A DNA stretch of 21,547 bases from SCUN01 sp046598935 (GTDB lineage Bacteria; Acidobacteriota; Vicinamibacteria; Vicinamibacterales; SCN-69-37). Made by a program: the position numbers and the translations under genes. The DNA lies in NCBI GenBank assembly GCA_046598935.1, contig JBKJHW010000117.1, positions 1 to 21,547 of the forward strand, in the 5' to 3' direction. Below are positions 8,318-16,464 of this stretch, piece by piece. Numbering within the stretch: position 1 is the first letter of the stretch; each line of letters opens with the position of its first letter. Below the pieces are notes generated by a model. It searched no databases and was not told the DNA's origin. It was given only the letters and a program-made list of their open reading frames with translations.

Positions 8318-8506
8318 TCTGGCAATCGGGCAATCTGGCCATGTCCGATCGGGCAATTTTCAATCGGCAATGGATCGCGCGATTGAAAATATGAAATCTC
8401 AAATGTTTTTGGAGATTGTCAATCGCACATCCGCCCATCCATTGCCAATCGGCCATTGCCGATCGAACATGGCGAGATTGCCCGATTGCCAGATTGCCGA
8501 TAAACC
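8305..8506. repeat. About 200-base imperfect inverted repeat between convergent genes
   Basis: Arms 8305-8375 and 8437-8506 are complementary over about 70 bases with only a few mismatches and a short gap near the inner ends. The outer 30 bases are almost perfect. Within the 61-base centre, GCGATTGA (8379-8386) pairs with TCAATCGC (8419-8426), and AATCTC (8395-8400) with GAGATT (8412-8417), extending the hairpin to its tip. The arms are built from short units such as CAATCGGG and CAATCTGG. The element fills the whole gap 8318-8509 between two stop codons and includes the last three codons and stop of the hybrid kinase gene. Possible roles are bidirectional terminator, non-autonomous mobile element or structured RNA. 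No U-tract is present, so a classic intrinsic terminator is not shown. Confidence 0.85.
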
Positions 8507-8509
8507 GCG

Positions 8510-9364
8510 CTAGTACAGACTCATGTAGCTACAGCTGGACTTCGGCGACGCCGTGAGCGACGTCGGCGGCGTCACCGCGTAGATCAGATCCGCGAACAAC
8601 GAGTAGCCCGAATCGTTCGGGTGAAAGCCATCGCTCGAGAAAATGCTCGCCGAGTACAACCGGCTGTCGCACATCATGTCGACGATGATGGCGCCCTGGC
8701 TGGCGGTGGCGTTGATGCCGGCGTTCAGGCCGACGGCGATCTGCTGGAGGATCTGTTTTTCTGCCGTCGTGTTCCCCGATGAATACGGCATCGCAGCGAG
8801 ATTCGGCAGATTGAGAATCACGATGCGCGCTTTGGGCGCGCGCGTCTTGACGGCCGAAACGAGCGCGGCCATGTCTGTCGCGAACGCGTTGATCTGCTGC
8901 GTCGCCCACGCCGTGGCGTTCGATCCGCCGAGGCCGGCCTTGAGGGCCGAGCCCAGCGTGTTGGCGTCGTTCCCGCCGGCAAAGATCGTGACCAGCGTGG
9001 AGTCGGTGCGCACGTAAGGCGCTTCGTCCTGCAGAAAGTTGATGGCGATGCCGCGATTGAGCTGGTTGCCGAGGTTCTGCATGGCCGGGCTCAGGACCGC
9101 GCCGGGCACGCCGAGGTTCTGCAGCGTGACGATCTTGCCGGACGCCTTGAGCCGCCGCACGATCTCCTGGACATACCCTTTTCCTTCGGGGCAGGTCGTG
9201 TACGGCAGGCAGGGCGCGGAGGAGCCGACGCCGTTGGCGTCGCTGGCGCCGATGGCCGAATAGACGGCCACGTTGCTCTGCACCGGCGGCTCGGGGGTCG
9301 TCGGGCTTTTAGCGCCGCACGCGGCGGCGGACAGAACTGTGACGAGCAGGCAGATTTTCTTCAT
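8510..9364 (-). CDS. SGNH/GDSL-family hydrolase, probable lipoprotein
   Basis: This 284-residue esterase-like enzyme has an N-terminal export signal with a possible lipobox at Cys16 (LSAAAC) followed by a Pro/Thr-rich tether. SGNH blocks are present: nucleophile Ser41 in IGASDANG, a Gly near residue 85 (NLGVPGA), Asn132 in AGGNDAN, and the catalytic Asp245/His248 in SSDGFHPNDSGY. It would hydrolyse ester bonds of an unknown lipid or polysaccharide substrate outside the cytoplasm. The lipobox is atypical (Ala at -3 rather than Leu), so simple secretion is possible. There is no good Shine-Dalgarno before the ATG at 9364. It lies 84 bases downstream of the creatininase-like gene on the same strand and may be the last gene of that unit. 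Confidence 0.9.
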   Translation of the reverse strand: MKKICLLVTVLSAAACGAKSPTTPEPPVQSNVAVYSAIGASDANGVGSSAPCLPYTTCPEGKGYVQEIVRRLKASGKIVTLQNLGVPGAVLSPAMQNLGNQLNRGIAINFLQDEAPYVRTDSTLVTIFAGGNDANTLGSALKAGLGGSNATAWATQQINAFATDMAALVSAVKTRAPKARIVILNLPNLAAMPYSSGNTTAEKQILQQIAVGLNAGINATASQGAIIVDMMCDSRLYSASIFSSDGFHPNDSGYSLFADLIYAVTPPTSLTASPKSSCSYMSLY

Positions 9365-9372
9365 TAAAAATG

Positions 9373-9402
9373 GCCAATAGGCGTATCGGCCCCGGCCAAT
9401 AC
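9373..9402. promoter_or_regulatory. Direct repeat and near-palindrome upstream of the SGNH gene
   Basis: GGCCAATA occurs at 9373-9380 and again at 9395-9402, 22 bases apart, which is two helical turns. The second copy is also half of a near-palindrome at 9385-9402 (TATCGGCC CC GGCCAATA). These lie within 40 bases of the SGNH start. An operator is possible but unproven. Confidence 0.3.
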
Positions 9403-9448
9403 AAAGAGTAGGCCGTCCGCCTCCGCCAAGGCTCCGGCGAGACTTCGC

Positions 9449-10507
9449 CTATTTCCTGACGAAGCCCGCCATGGTCGCCTGGATCTGCTTCACGGCGTAA
9501 TCGATTTTCATTTCGACCTGGATCTTGCCCAGCGCTTCGGACGATTTCCGGGCGTCTCCGATATCACCACCGGCGCCGGTAATGCCGCTCCCGACAAAAC
9601 GCGGGGCGTTCGGGTCGGCGTTCCCGCGGCCCCGGCCCTGACCCTGACCGGTAGGCGCGGGCGGCGGCGGCGCGATCTTGCCGTCCGGCCCGTACTGGTA
9701 AGCGATCGGCAGCAGATCCGTGCGGACCCAGCCTTTGCCCTTGCCGAGATACATCATCGAGGCCGTATCGGAAATACCGGCGTGGCCACTCTGCGGCAGG
9801 CCGCGCGCCTTGAGCACTTTTTCCGTGTAGTCGTCCTGTGCCGGAGCGTAGACGCGGTCCGCGTAGAAGACGTGAATGTTTTTCGCTTCGTGCTCAGGCA
9901 ATCGGTACTTCTCTTCCAGCTTTTTCGCAACGGTAGTGTTCGGGCCGACGCTGCCGCCGTGATCGTTGAGAAGGACGATGGTCTTGAAGCCTGTCGCGAT
10001 CGCCTGTTCGGCGATGCGCTCAGTCACCAACGCTTCGATCTCTGCGGTCAGACCGAGCGTGCCGGTCTGCTGGTTGCTCGCGTTGTTCGAGCTGTACGGC
10101 ATCACCGGCAGCACGATCGCGTTGCCGAGCCGCCGAGCGATTTCCATCGCGATCTGGTGACCCATCAGTGTGTGGCCGCCGTTCACGTTCTGTATGCCTC
10201 GATGTTCGGTGCCGCCGGCGTAGAGGAGCGCGACCGTCTTGCCCTGCTTGTGAATGGCGTCGTACACCTCGGGCCACGTCATCATCGCGAAGTCGATCAG
10301 CTCTTTCGGTTTCTTCGACGATATCCAGTTGGCGGGTGGATCCATCGGCGGAAGCGCGGGACCGCGACCGCCCTGGCGTCCGCCACCGCCGGCGCGCGCG
10401 GCGCCCTGCGCAGGCGGCGTCGTTGGCGGTGGATCCTGGAGAGCGGCTTCCACTGACAGGACGCCGGTGACGCAGAGAATTCCGAGGATCAACACACGAC
10501 GGTTCAT
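9449..10507 (-). CDS. Secreted creatininase-family protein
   Basis: This 352-residue product has a signal peptide (about residues 1-22) and is therefore probably periplasmic, unlike most cytoplasmic creatininase-family amidohydrolases. The start is ATG 10507, with GGAGG ten bases upstream. Creatininase-like features are EHRG (Glu101), GGHTLMGHQIA (His112, His117), MPYSSNN, TIVLLNDHGGS (Asp182-His183) and GHAGISDTASM (His242, Asp247). Relative to the usual ExHGxHLPxxTD, NGHGGN and HAGxxETS motifs these are altered, so metal ligands cannot be assigned with confidence. Two Gly/Arg/Pro-rich low-complexity stretches occur, near residues 35-55 and 280-300. The gene starts 26 bases after the radical SAM stop, suggesting one operon. 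The substrate is unknown. Confidence 0.85.
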   Translation of the reverse strand: MNRRVLILGILCVTGVLSVEAALQDPPPTTPPAQGAARAGGGGRQGGRGPALPPMDPPANWISSKKPKELIDFAMMTWPEVYDAIHKQGKTVALLYAGGTEHRGIQNVNGGHTLMGHQIAMEIARRLGNAIVLPVMPYSSNNASNQQTGTLGLTAEIEALVTERIAEQAIATGFKTIVLLNDHGGSVGPNTTVAKKLEEKYRLPEHEAKNIHVFYADRVYAPAQDDYTEKVLKARGLPQSGHAGISDTASMMYLGKGKGWVRTDLLPIAYQYGPDGKIAPPPPAPTGQGQGRGRGNADPNAPRFVGSGITGAGGDIGDARKSSEALGKIQVEMKIDYAVKQIQATMAGFVRK

Positions 10508-10533
10508 GGAAAACAGCCTCCGGGTGGCCGGGA

Positions 10534-11913
10534 TTATGACACGCGCAGCGGCGTCAGGGTGGTGGCCGAGCCGCACTTCTCGAACCACTCGACGCCCTCG
10601 CTGACGAGGTCGAACTTGAGCGCGTAATTGCCCGGTTCAGCGATGGCTGGCAGTTCAATATTGATGTCGGCGGTTTGCCCCGGTCCGATCGGGCCCGGCA
10701 GTCGCGCGCGCGCGAAATCCAGGTCGATCAGCGATCCGTCCTCGCGGCAGAGCTGGGCGCCCAGGCGCACGAGCCGGCGGCCGTAGGTCGCGTCGGCGGC
10801 AAACGGCCGGGTGGAAAGATTGGACACGCGCGTCTTGATCGTCAGCGGTTTGCCTGCGCGCGCTTTGACGCCGTTGCCCGACAAGAATTTCAGGAACGCC
10901 GGCGCCGTGCGCACGTCGATCTTCGCGCGCGGCGTCGCGCCGGGGATGGCGTTGCCGAGGTTGCTGTCGTCCCAGGTTTCGCGGCGGATCAGCTCGAAGG
11001 CGTCACTGCCCCGCACGAAGCGGCGCGAGTACGAATCTTCAGGATGATCGGTAATTTCCCAGCACAGGCGGTCGACGCCGATCTCGACGGCCAACCTGCG
11101 CGCAAGCTCCATCTCCTCGTCGCTGTCGTTCCACTTGAACAGAATGTAGCGCCAGTTGAGCTGCGGCAGGTCGCGGCCCGACTTCTTCTTTTCGTCGACC
11201 ATCGCGCAGAGGTTCCTGATCGCGACATCGAACTTCCCGCGCTGCCTGTACTGGACGTAGCTCTCGGCCTTCGCGCCGTCGATCGAAAACGTCACTTCGT
11301 CGATGCCGGAGTGCACGAGACGCCGCGCCGCTTCTTCGCTGAAGGCGCCGCCGTTCGTGCTGGTGTACACATAAATATGCGGGTGGTTCTGCTTGATGTA
11401 CTCGCACATCTCCACGGCGCGCTTATGGAGAAACGCTTCGCCGTAATTGAAAAAATCGATTCGGCCGAGCGACGGGCCGACTTCGTCGATCACCTTCCTG
11501 AAAAGATCGAAGTCGAGCATGCCGGCCTGGCGCGTCTTCGTGATGCCGGTCTCGGGCGCGCAGATCGCCTGGGCGCACGAGATATTGCACGCCGCGGTGC
11601 ACTCGATGAACATCCGGCCCGGGTGCCGTCCGACCTCGACGCCGCGAATCGTCGGCTCTTCGCCGGGCTCGAGCGGCCGCTTCAACGGGCAATCGCCGCA
11701 AAAATCCGACCCGGCGGCGTTCATTTCGTTTCGGAGCCGCGTCAGCGTCTCGCCCTGCCAGATCTCCTGGACGGTGTGCGTGCGCGTGTCGCCGACGACG
11801 CGCTTGGCGTAGGGATCGGCACACCCGCACACGATCCGGCCGTCGCAAAGCATGACCAGCATTTCCCACGGCCACGTGCACTGAAACCGGGTGGCCTGAA
11901 AATTAAGGGACAT
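10534..11913 (-). CDS. Radical SAM protein with N-terminal SPASM-like Cys region
   Basis: This 459-residue protein has an unusual domain order. Residues about 12-80 resemble a SPASM-type iron-sulfur region (Cys23, 29, 31, 72, 75, with TVQEIWQGETLTRLR between them). The radical SAM core follows, with cysteines 105, 109, 113 and 118. A typical CX3CX2C would use Cys109 and Cys113 plus a cysteine at 116, but the third is at 118, giving CX3CX4C. FFNYGEAFLH (154-163) and VTFSIDGA (207-214) fit the strands of the TIM barrel. Residues about 345-459 form a beta-sandwich-like tail (LGAQLCREDGSLIDLDFARA, GNYALKFDLVSEGVEWF) like domains attached to polysaccharide-modifying enzymes. The start is ATG 11913, with TAGAAT 6 bases upstream and no Shine-Dalgarno. 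The reaction is unknown; a glycan-related role is inferred. Confidence 0.85.
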   Translation of the reverse strand: MSLNFQATRFQCTWPWEMLVMLCDGRIVCGCADPYAKRVVGDTRTHTVQEIWQGETLTRLRNEMNAAGSDFCGDCPLKRPLEPGEEPTIRGVEVGRHPGRMFIECTAACNISCAQAICAPETGITKTRQAGMLDFDLFRKVIDEVGPSLGRIDFFNYGEAFLHKRAVEMCEYIKQNHPHIYVYTSTNGGAFSEEAARRLVHSGIDEVTFSIDGAKAESYVQYRQRGKFDVAIRNLCAMVDEKKKSGRDLPQLNWRYILFKWNDSDEEMELARRLAVEIGVDRLCWEITDHPEDSYSRRFVRGSDAFELIRRETWDDSNLGNAIPGATPRAKIDVRTAPAFLKFLSGNGVKARAGKPLTIKTRVSNLSTRPFAADATYGRRLVRLGAQLCREDGSLIDLDFARARLPGPIGPGQTADINIELPAIAEPGNYALKFDLVSEGVEWFEKCGSATTLTPLRVS

Positions 11914-11919
11914 CGGGGA

Positions 11920-11925
11920 ATTCTA
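11920..11925 (-). promoter_or_regulatory. Putative -10 box for the radical SAM gene
   Basis: On the minus strand TAGAAT (5 of 6 matches to TATAAT) is followed by six bases and then ATG at 11913. This spacing predicts transcription starting at the start codon. Confidence 0.45.
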
Positions 11926-11993
11926 CACTTCGTCGAGGACGCCCTCGCGCCGCCAGCGTATCCGCCATCCCTTGACTACTTCGTTGGTTTTCG

Positions 11994-14063
11994 GTGAACA
12001 TCGAGCCCCGAATGAAACGAGGCGCCGGCCGCATCCTGTTTGTCCTGGCCGGCGGCGGAATCGGCGTGTCGGCGTTCGCGATGCTGCCGTCCGCTCTCGA
12101 TCTCGCCGTATTCTTCCTGCTCGCCGCCATCTTCACCCTGCCGGGCTGGCCGATCGCGCGCTGGTTTGCGGGGAGCGACTCCGACCGGCTCACGCAGACC
12201 ATCCTCGCGCTGCCGTTCGGCTACTTTGCAGGTGCTGTCACCTACGCATCGCTTCGCCTTGCGGGCGTGAGCTCGCCCGCAGTGATCCTGGTCGTGTGTG
12301 CGGCGCTCGCCGGGTTGTTCTGGCTGGCGTTTCGCCGGCCTCAAGCCGGCATCGTCCATTTGAACCGTCTCGAGACCGCCGATCACATTGCGCTGGGTGT
12401 GCTCTGGCTCCTGGCGCTCGCTGTTGTCGGGCCGGTATTTGCCCGCGTCGGCGAAATCACTCCAGCCGGTCTCGCGTATCGCGCGTACTTCAACGCGGAT
12501 CTCTTCGTGCACATGAGCGTGGTGGCGGAGCTGGCCAAAGGCTCCACGCCGCCGCTCAACCCGTTTTTCCCGGTGGAGGCGTTCCCGTACTACTGGACAT
12601 ACTTCACGCTACCGGGGCTCTTCTCACAGGTGAGGCCGGCGCTGCCGGTCGATCACGCCATCATGCTCACGGATACGGCAATGGCGTTGACCTTCATCAG
12701 CGTCGGTTTCCTGGCCGTCCGCAATTTCGGCGTGTCGGCGCGATCGGCGGCACTGTCGTGGGCCACTGTTCTTCTTGCGTCCAGCTTCGAGGGCGCGTAT
12801 TTCATCTGGGACCAGCTCTCGCACGGCCGGCCGCTCGCGGAATTTCGCACGTTCAATATCGATGCGGTCACGCGATGGGTCTGGAACCTGCCGGGCGTCG
12901 ACGGTTTTCAGCGCGCCATGTGGTGGACACCGCAACACCTGATGGCGTTGACACTGGCGCTGATTGTTCTCGTCACGATGGTCCGCGCGCGCAAACCGGA
13001 CACGTTGGCGCCGGCGATCCTCGAAGGGTGTTTACTCGGCGGGATCGTTTGCATCAGCAGCTTCAACGGCGTGTTGATCGTGACGTCGTACGGGCTCGCG
13101 CAGGTGGTCATCCTTGTATTGAACCGCGGTCGCGGGATCGGCCAGTGGTTGTTCGCACGAACGGCCGCGGCCGTTATCGTCATCGCGTTTCTCGGGCTGA
13201 CGCTCGGGCTGGGCATGGTCCAGCGGATTCCCAATGCGTTTCTCTTCGGGTGGAACCGGTTTTTCTTACGGGGTCCGTGGACATTCATCCTGCTCAGTTT
13301 TGGCCCCGCATTGTTCCTGGCGCCGTTCGGAGTGAAGGCCGCGCTCAAGGCCTCTCGCCGGCTGGTCATCACGCTCGCAGCCGTCATCGTCGTGATTACC
13401 GTCGTGTTCTTGCAAGTCGATCTGCGCGGGCACGAGAACACACAGGTGACCTTCCGAACCGGGCACCTGATGTTCGTCTGCCTCGCGATCCTCCTCGCCT
13501 TTGCGATCGATGCCGCAAGAAACTGGAATAGAAGCGCGTCGATCGCGTTCTCGTCGGTTTTCCTGCTCGCCGTGGCGGCCGCGGCGCCGACGGTGGCGCT
13601 CGATTGGTACAACGCCCGCGATATCTCAAACGTCGCGATGAACCCCGGCAGATTTCCGTGGACGGTTCACATCACCCCCGACGACACCGCGGCCGCCAAC
13701 TGGATTCACGCGTCACTGCCTGCAGAGGCAACGGTCCAGACCGACGCGCTGCCTCGCGAACGATACACATGGGCATTCGTGACGGCCTTCGCGCGCAGGC
13801 GCATGGCCGTCGGCAACGGTCTCTTCACGCTGAATCCCGACAGATACACGCCCGGGATGACCGCCGTCCACGAGGCGTTCTCCACGGCGACACCCGCTGC
13901 GGCGCACGCGGCCCTCGTTGAACTCGGCGTGGACTATGTGTACGTCGGCGACCTGGAGCGAAGGGTCAACGGCGAGCAGGTCGGGAAGTTCGGCCAGAAC
14001 CCCCGGTTTTTCGAACCCGTGTACTGGCGCGGCAGCGTCGAAATTTACAAGGTGGTCAAGTAG
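11994..14063 (+). CDS. Large polytopic membrane protein, GT-C/DUF2298-like
   Basis: The 689-residue product has roughly a dozen hydrophobic helices and a soluble C-terminal region. A motif in an early extracytoplasmic loop, FNADLFVHMSVVAEL (Asp169, His173), then PFFPVEAFPYYWTYFTLPG, resembles the acidic first-loop motif of GT-C glycosyltransferases and DUF2298-type proteins that use polyprenyl-linked sugars. The C-terminal part (PDDTAAANWIHASLPAEA, then ELGVDYVYVGDLER) is the soluble domain common at the end of such proteins. The start is either GTG 11994 or ATG 12012; neither has a strong Shine-Dalgarno. It converges on the methyltransferase gene, 16 bases apart. Its likely role is transfer of a sugar from a lipid carrier at the outer face of the membrane; acceptor and sugar are unknown. 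Confidence 0.75.
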   Translation: MNIEPRMKRGAGRILFVLAGGGIGVSAFAMLPSALDLAVFFLLAAIFTLPGWPIARWFAGSDSDRLTQTILALPFGYFAGAVTYASLRLAGVSSPAVILVVCAALAGLFWLAFRRPQAGIVHLNRLETADHIALGVLWLLALAVVGPVFARVGEITPAGLAYRAYFNADLFVHMSVVAELAKGSTPPLNPFFPVEAFPYYWTYFTLPGLFSQVRPALPVDHAIMLTDTAMALTFISVGFLAVRNFGVSARSAALSWATVLLASSFEGAYFIWDQLSHGRPLAEFRTFNIDAVTRWVWNLPGVDGFQRAMWWTPQHLMALTLALIVLVTMVRARKPDTLAPAILEGCLLGGIVCISSFNGVLIVTSYGLAQVVILVLNRGRGIGQWLFARTAAAVIVIAFLGLTLGLGMVQRIPNAFLFGWNRFFLRGPWTFILLSFGPALFLAPFGVKAALKASRRLVITLAAVIVVITVVFLQVDLRGHENTQVTFRTGHLMFVCLAILLAFAIDAARNWNRSASIAFSSVFLLAVAAAAPTVALDWYNARDISNVAMNPGRFPWTVHITPDDTAAANWIHASLPAEATVQTDALPRERYTWAFVTAFARRRMAVGNGLFTLNPDRYTPGMTAVHEAFSTATPAAAHAALVELGVDYVYVGDLERRVNGEQVGKFGQNPRFFEPVYWRGSVEIYKVVK

Positions 14064-14079
14064 CGGACGCGCGTGCGCG

Positions 14080-15006
14080 TCAGGGGTTCTTGCGCGCGAT
14101 CGCCAGCGTCTGACCGATCCAGTACGGCACCTGCCGTTGGGCAATGCCGAGCCCGGACGCCACACTCCGGCCCAGGCGCGCAAGCGGCCCTACGACGGCC
14201 TCGCCGCGCTTGAGAATATAGCCCAGTTCGAGCCACTGATAGTACGGCCGCATCTCAACGACATCAAATCCCGTCGCCGCCAGCAACTTTGCGAGCGTGT
14301 CTCGCGTGAAGTAATAGAGGTGCGCGGTGAGGAGCATCGGCCACTTGCGCCCCATGGCGCTCGCCATCCAGCTGCCGATGTCCGGGTAATTCACAACGAG
14401 CAACCCGCCGGGTTTGAGGACGCGCTGGCACTCCAGCAAAAACGCTTTCGGGTCGTCGACGTGTTCCAGCACATCCCACACCGTCACCACATCAAAGGCC
14501 TGATCCGGGTAGTGCTGGTCGAAGTGGGTGCCCGGCCGAATGTCGAGGCCGTAGTGCTTCTGTCCCCATTCGCAAAGCCACTTGTTGGGCTCGCAGCCGG
14601 ACACGGTCCAGCCGCGGCCGGCAGCCACGTGCAGAAACGATCCCGCTGCGGTTCCGATATCGAGGAGGTGACCGCGGCCGGGCGCGAGCCCTTCGATGAG
14701 GTTCAGGGCCTTGTCAAACGTACGCTCGCGAGCCTTTGCCTGCGACACGAAGATTTCATCCGACCCTTCGCTGTAGCCTTCGAGGATGAGATCCGACCGA
14801 AGACGCGGATTGACGAACTGCAACCCGCACGACTCGCAGGCGACCAACTGATCTTTCAACGCCTCGTCGGTCGAGCTTCGAAAGACCGCCACAAAGTCGC
14901 CGATCGGCCGCTCGGCCGCGGGAGTGACAACCCGAAACGCACTGCTGCCGCAGATATTGCACGGCACTGACTCATAAGGATTCTTCCGGTCCTGCACGCC
15001 CGTCAT
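14080..15006 (-). CDS. Class I SAM methyltransferase with zinc-ribbon N-terminus
   Basis: This 308-residue methyltransferase has an N-terminal zinc-ribbon-like pair of CxxC motifs (CNIC at 16-19, CESC at 57-60). The Rossmann-type core follows: motif I LLDIGTAAGSF (114-124), acidic CEPN near Glu139, WDVLEHVDDP (177-186) and LKPGGLLVVNYPD (197-209). This layout is common for methyltransferases in polysaccharide and secondary-metabolite loci that methylate sugars. The chosen start, ATG 15006, overlaps the stop of the upstream glycosyltransferase by one base (TAATG), pointing to translational coupling. A frame-open extension upstream to 15309 lies inside the glycosyltransferase gene and is rejected. 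It is the last gene of the four-gene minus-strand operon. The substrate is inferred to be a nucleotide- or lipid-linked sugar. Confidence 0.92.
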   Translation of the reverse strand: MTGVQDRKNPYESVPCNICGSSAFRVVTPAAERPIGDFVAVFRSSTDEALKDQLVACESCGLQFVNPRLRSDLILEGYSEGSDEIFVSQAKARERTFDKALNLIEGLAPGRGHLLDIGTAAGSFLHVAAGRGWTVSGCEPNKWLCEWGQKHYGLDIRPGTHFDQHYPDQAFDVVTVWDVLEHVDDPKAFLLECQRVLKPGGLLVVNYPDIGSWMASAMGRKWPMLLTAHLYYFTRDTLAKLLAATGFDVVEMRPYYQWLELGYILKRGEAVVGPLARLGRSVASGLGIAQRQVPYWIGQTLAIARKNP

Positions 15007-15698
15007 TATCCCTTTCGAAAGGCCCAAAACGTTTTCACGGCAACGAACCAGTCTCGAAGGCCGATCTTTTTTCCTTCGGCACGAGTGCGCGGGAAGTAGC
15101 GCACCGGCACTTCCTTGATCGTCTCGCCGCGGGCGAGCACTTTCGCGGAGATCTCGTGGTCCAGCTCGAACCCGCCCGTAACGAGCGCCAGCGACTGGAT
15201 GAGCGCGCGCGGAAACAACTTGAGCGCTGTCACCGTGTCGGTCAGATACGTGCCCGTCATCGCCCACCCGACGACGCTCAAACTGCGCCCGCCGAGATAT
15301 GCGGTCCACGACTGGCGCGCGTGCTTTCCCGACGCGAGATATCGGCTGCCGTACACGACTTTTGCCCGGCCCTCGACGACCTCGCGCAGCATGACGAGAT
15401 GATCGGCGGGATCGTATTCAAGATCCGCGTCCTGGATGATCACATAGTCGCCCGTGGCAGCCGCGATGCCGGCGCGCACCGCGGATCCTTTCCCGCCGTT
15501 CTTCGCCTGACGGATCAAACGCACGCCCGAAATGGCTTCGACGATCTCGGCCGTCCGATCCTTTGAACAGTCGTCGATGACGATGACCTCGCGCGCGTAG
15601 CCGAGTACGGAAAGATCCACGGCCTGAATGCGTTCGAGGAGTGTGCCGATGAACCGCTCTTCGTTGTAGGCAGGAATGACCACGCTCAAGACGTTCAC
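15006..15698 (-). CDS. Family 2 glycosyltransferase, polyprenyl-phosphate type
   Basis: This 230-residue soluble GT-A enzyme most resembles dolichol/undecaprenyl-phosphate sugar transferases of the DPM1 type. Visible motifs are VVIPAYNEE (6-14), VIDDCSKD (40-47), GGKGSAVRAGI (68-78), the metal-binding QDADLEYDP (89-97) and VVYGSRY. The C-terminal membrane helices of GtrB-like members are absent, so the protein is the short form. It starts at GTG 15698, sharing four bases (GTGA) with the end of the nucleotidyltransferase gene, and its stop overlaps the methyltransferase start. It would charge a polyprenyl phosphate carrier with a sugar that the nearby GT-C-like membrane protein could use. That link is inferred. 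Confidence 0.93.
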   Translation of the reverse strand: MNVLSVVIPAYNEERFIGTLLERIQAVDLSVLGYAREVIVIDDCSKDRTAEIVEAISGVRLIRQAKNGGKGSAVRAGIAAATGDYVIIQDADLEYDPADHLVMLREVVEGRAKVVYGSRYLASGKHARQSWTAYLGGRSLSVVGWAMTGTYLTDTVTALKLFPRALIQSLALVTGGFELDHEISAKVLARGETIKEVPVRYFPRTRAEGKKIGLRDWFVAVKTFWAFRKG

Positions 15699-16447
15699 TG
15701 CACGGCTCTCGCTCTCAGACAGGCTTCAGCGCTCGCCAGATCTTCAGGCGTGTTGACGCCGTGCGCCTCGATCGGATCGGCCAGCGGCACAGTTGCGACG
15801 GCCACGCCCGCTGCCAGCCACGGCAGGAAGGGCAGAAAGTTTTTCTCGCCGGTGCCTCGTCCGGCTGGCGCTACTCGCGCGTAGGCCGGCAGCGCTTCGA
15901 GGAAGGCGCTGCGAGACATGCTGAAAAATCCGGAATCGCTCTCGCCCGCTTCCGGCATCGTGTCGCCTTCGCGCCGCTGCAGAACTCCGGAAAGCCGGCC
16001 CGCCGGATCACGCGTGAAGTGGATGTAGGGGGGTGTCTGGCCGACCGTCGGAAACACGGCGCTCGGCTGGTCCGGCATCTCCTCGCGCTCCGCCACGCTT
16101 CTTGCGGTCGCATCGCTCTGCAACACCTGATCGCACCAACTGATCCACACGCGCTCGGCCGCTGACGCGGCGACCACAGGCGCGGCCAGCAGAATCGCAT
16201 CGAGCATGCCCGTCGGCGTGGTCTGCTCGACCACGGTCACCGGCATCGGTGCCGCCGCCGCATATTCGTCCATCGCCGCCCGGGCCGACGGGTGCACGAT
16301 GACGATCGCGTGCCGGCAATACGGCGCCGAACGCGCGAGCACATAGCTGATCATCGGCCGACCGGCCACAGGACTGAGCGCCTTCGGCATCGAAGACCTA
16401 AGCCGCGTTCCCAGCCCGGCCGCGGGGACCACGAGAACGCGCGTCAT
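15695..16447 (-). CDS. Sugar/small-molecule phosphate nucleotidyltransferase
   Basis: This 250-residue protein has the NTP-transferase fold. It opens with VVPAAGLGTRLRSSMPKAL, where the GxGTRL loop binds the nucleotide phosphates and Pro21-Lys22 is the conserved pair. WISWCDQ supplies the likely metal-binding Asp106. It would couple an NTP to a phosphorylated sugar or other small phosphate compound. It lacks the left-handed beta-helix of GlmU and is short, like RmlA, IspD, MobA or CofC relatives; which base and substrate it uses cannot be told. The ATG at 16447 follows a doubled GGAGAG purine tract. It lies 17 bases after the CofD-like fusion gene and overlaps the next gene by four bases. The pairing with a CofD-like neighbour is notable. 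Confidence 0.88.
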   Translation of the reverse strand: MTRVLVVPAAGLGTRLRSSMPKALSPVAGRPMISYVLARSAPYCRHAIVIVHPSARAAMDEYAAAAPMPVTVVEQTTPTGMLDAILLAAPVVAASAAERVWISWCDQVLQSDATARSVAEREEMPDQPSAVFPTVGQTPPYIHFTRDPAGRLSGVLQRREGDTMPEAGESDSGFFSMSRSAFLEALPAYARVAPAGRGTGEKNFLPFLPWLAAGVAVATVPLADPIEAHGVNTPEDLASAEACLRARAVQ

Positions 16448-16464
16448 CTCTCCGTCTCTCCGTT

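Noticed and set aside
8305..8506. CRISPR array
   Set aside because: The short repeated units are irregular, without spacers, and are explained by the long inverted repeat.
9413..9448. GC-rich stretch between the creatininase-like and SGNH genes as a terminator hairpin
   Set aside because: Only about four clean base pairs form and there is no T-tract; it may be a dispersed repeat but nothing in the window confirms this.
10675..11997. Long plus-strand open frame (440 codons) opposite the radical SAM gene
   Set aside because: It is an antisense shadow caused by high GC; the product is Arg/Ala/His-rich with no motif, while the minus strand has clear domains.
11972..13531. Second plus-strand frame of 519 codons overlapping the GT-C-like gene
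   Set aside because: Arg-rich shadow of the membrane protein, which has regular hydrophobic helices in its own frame.
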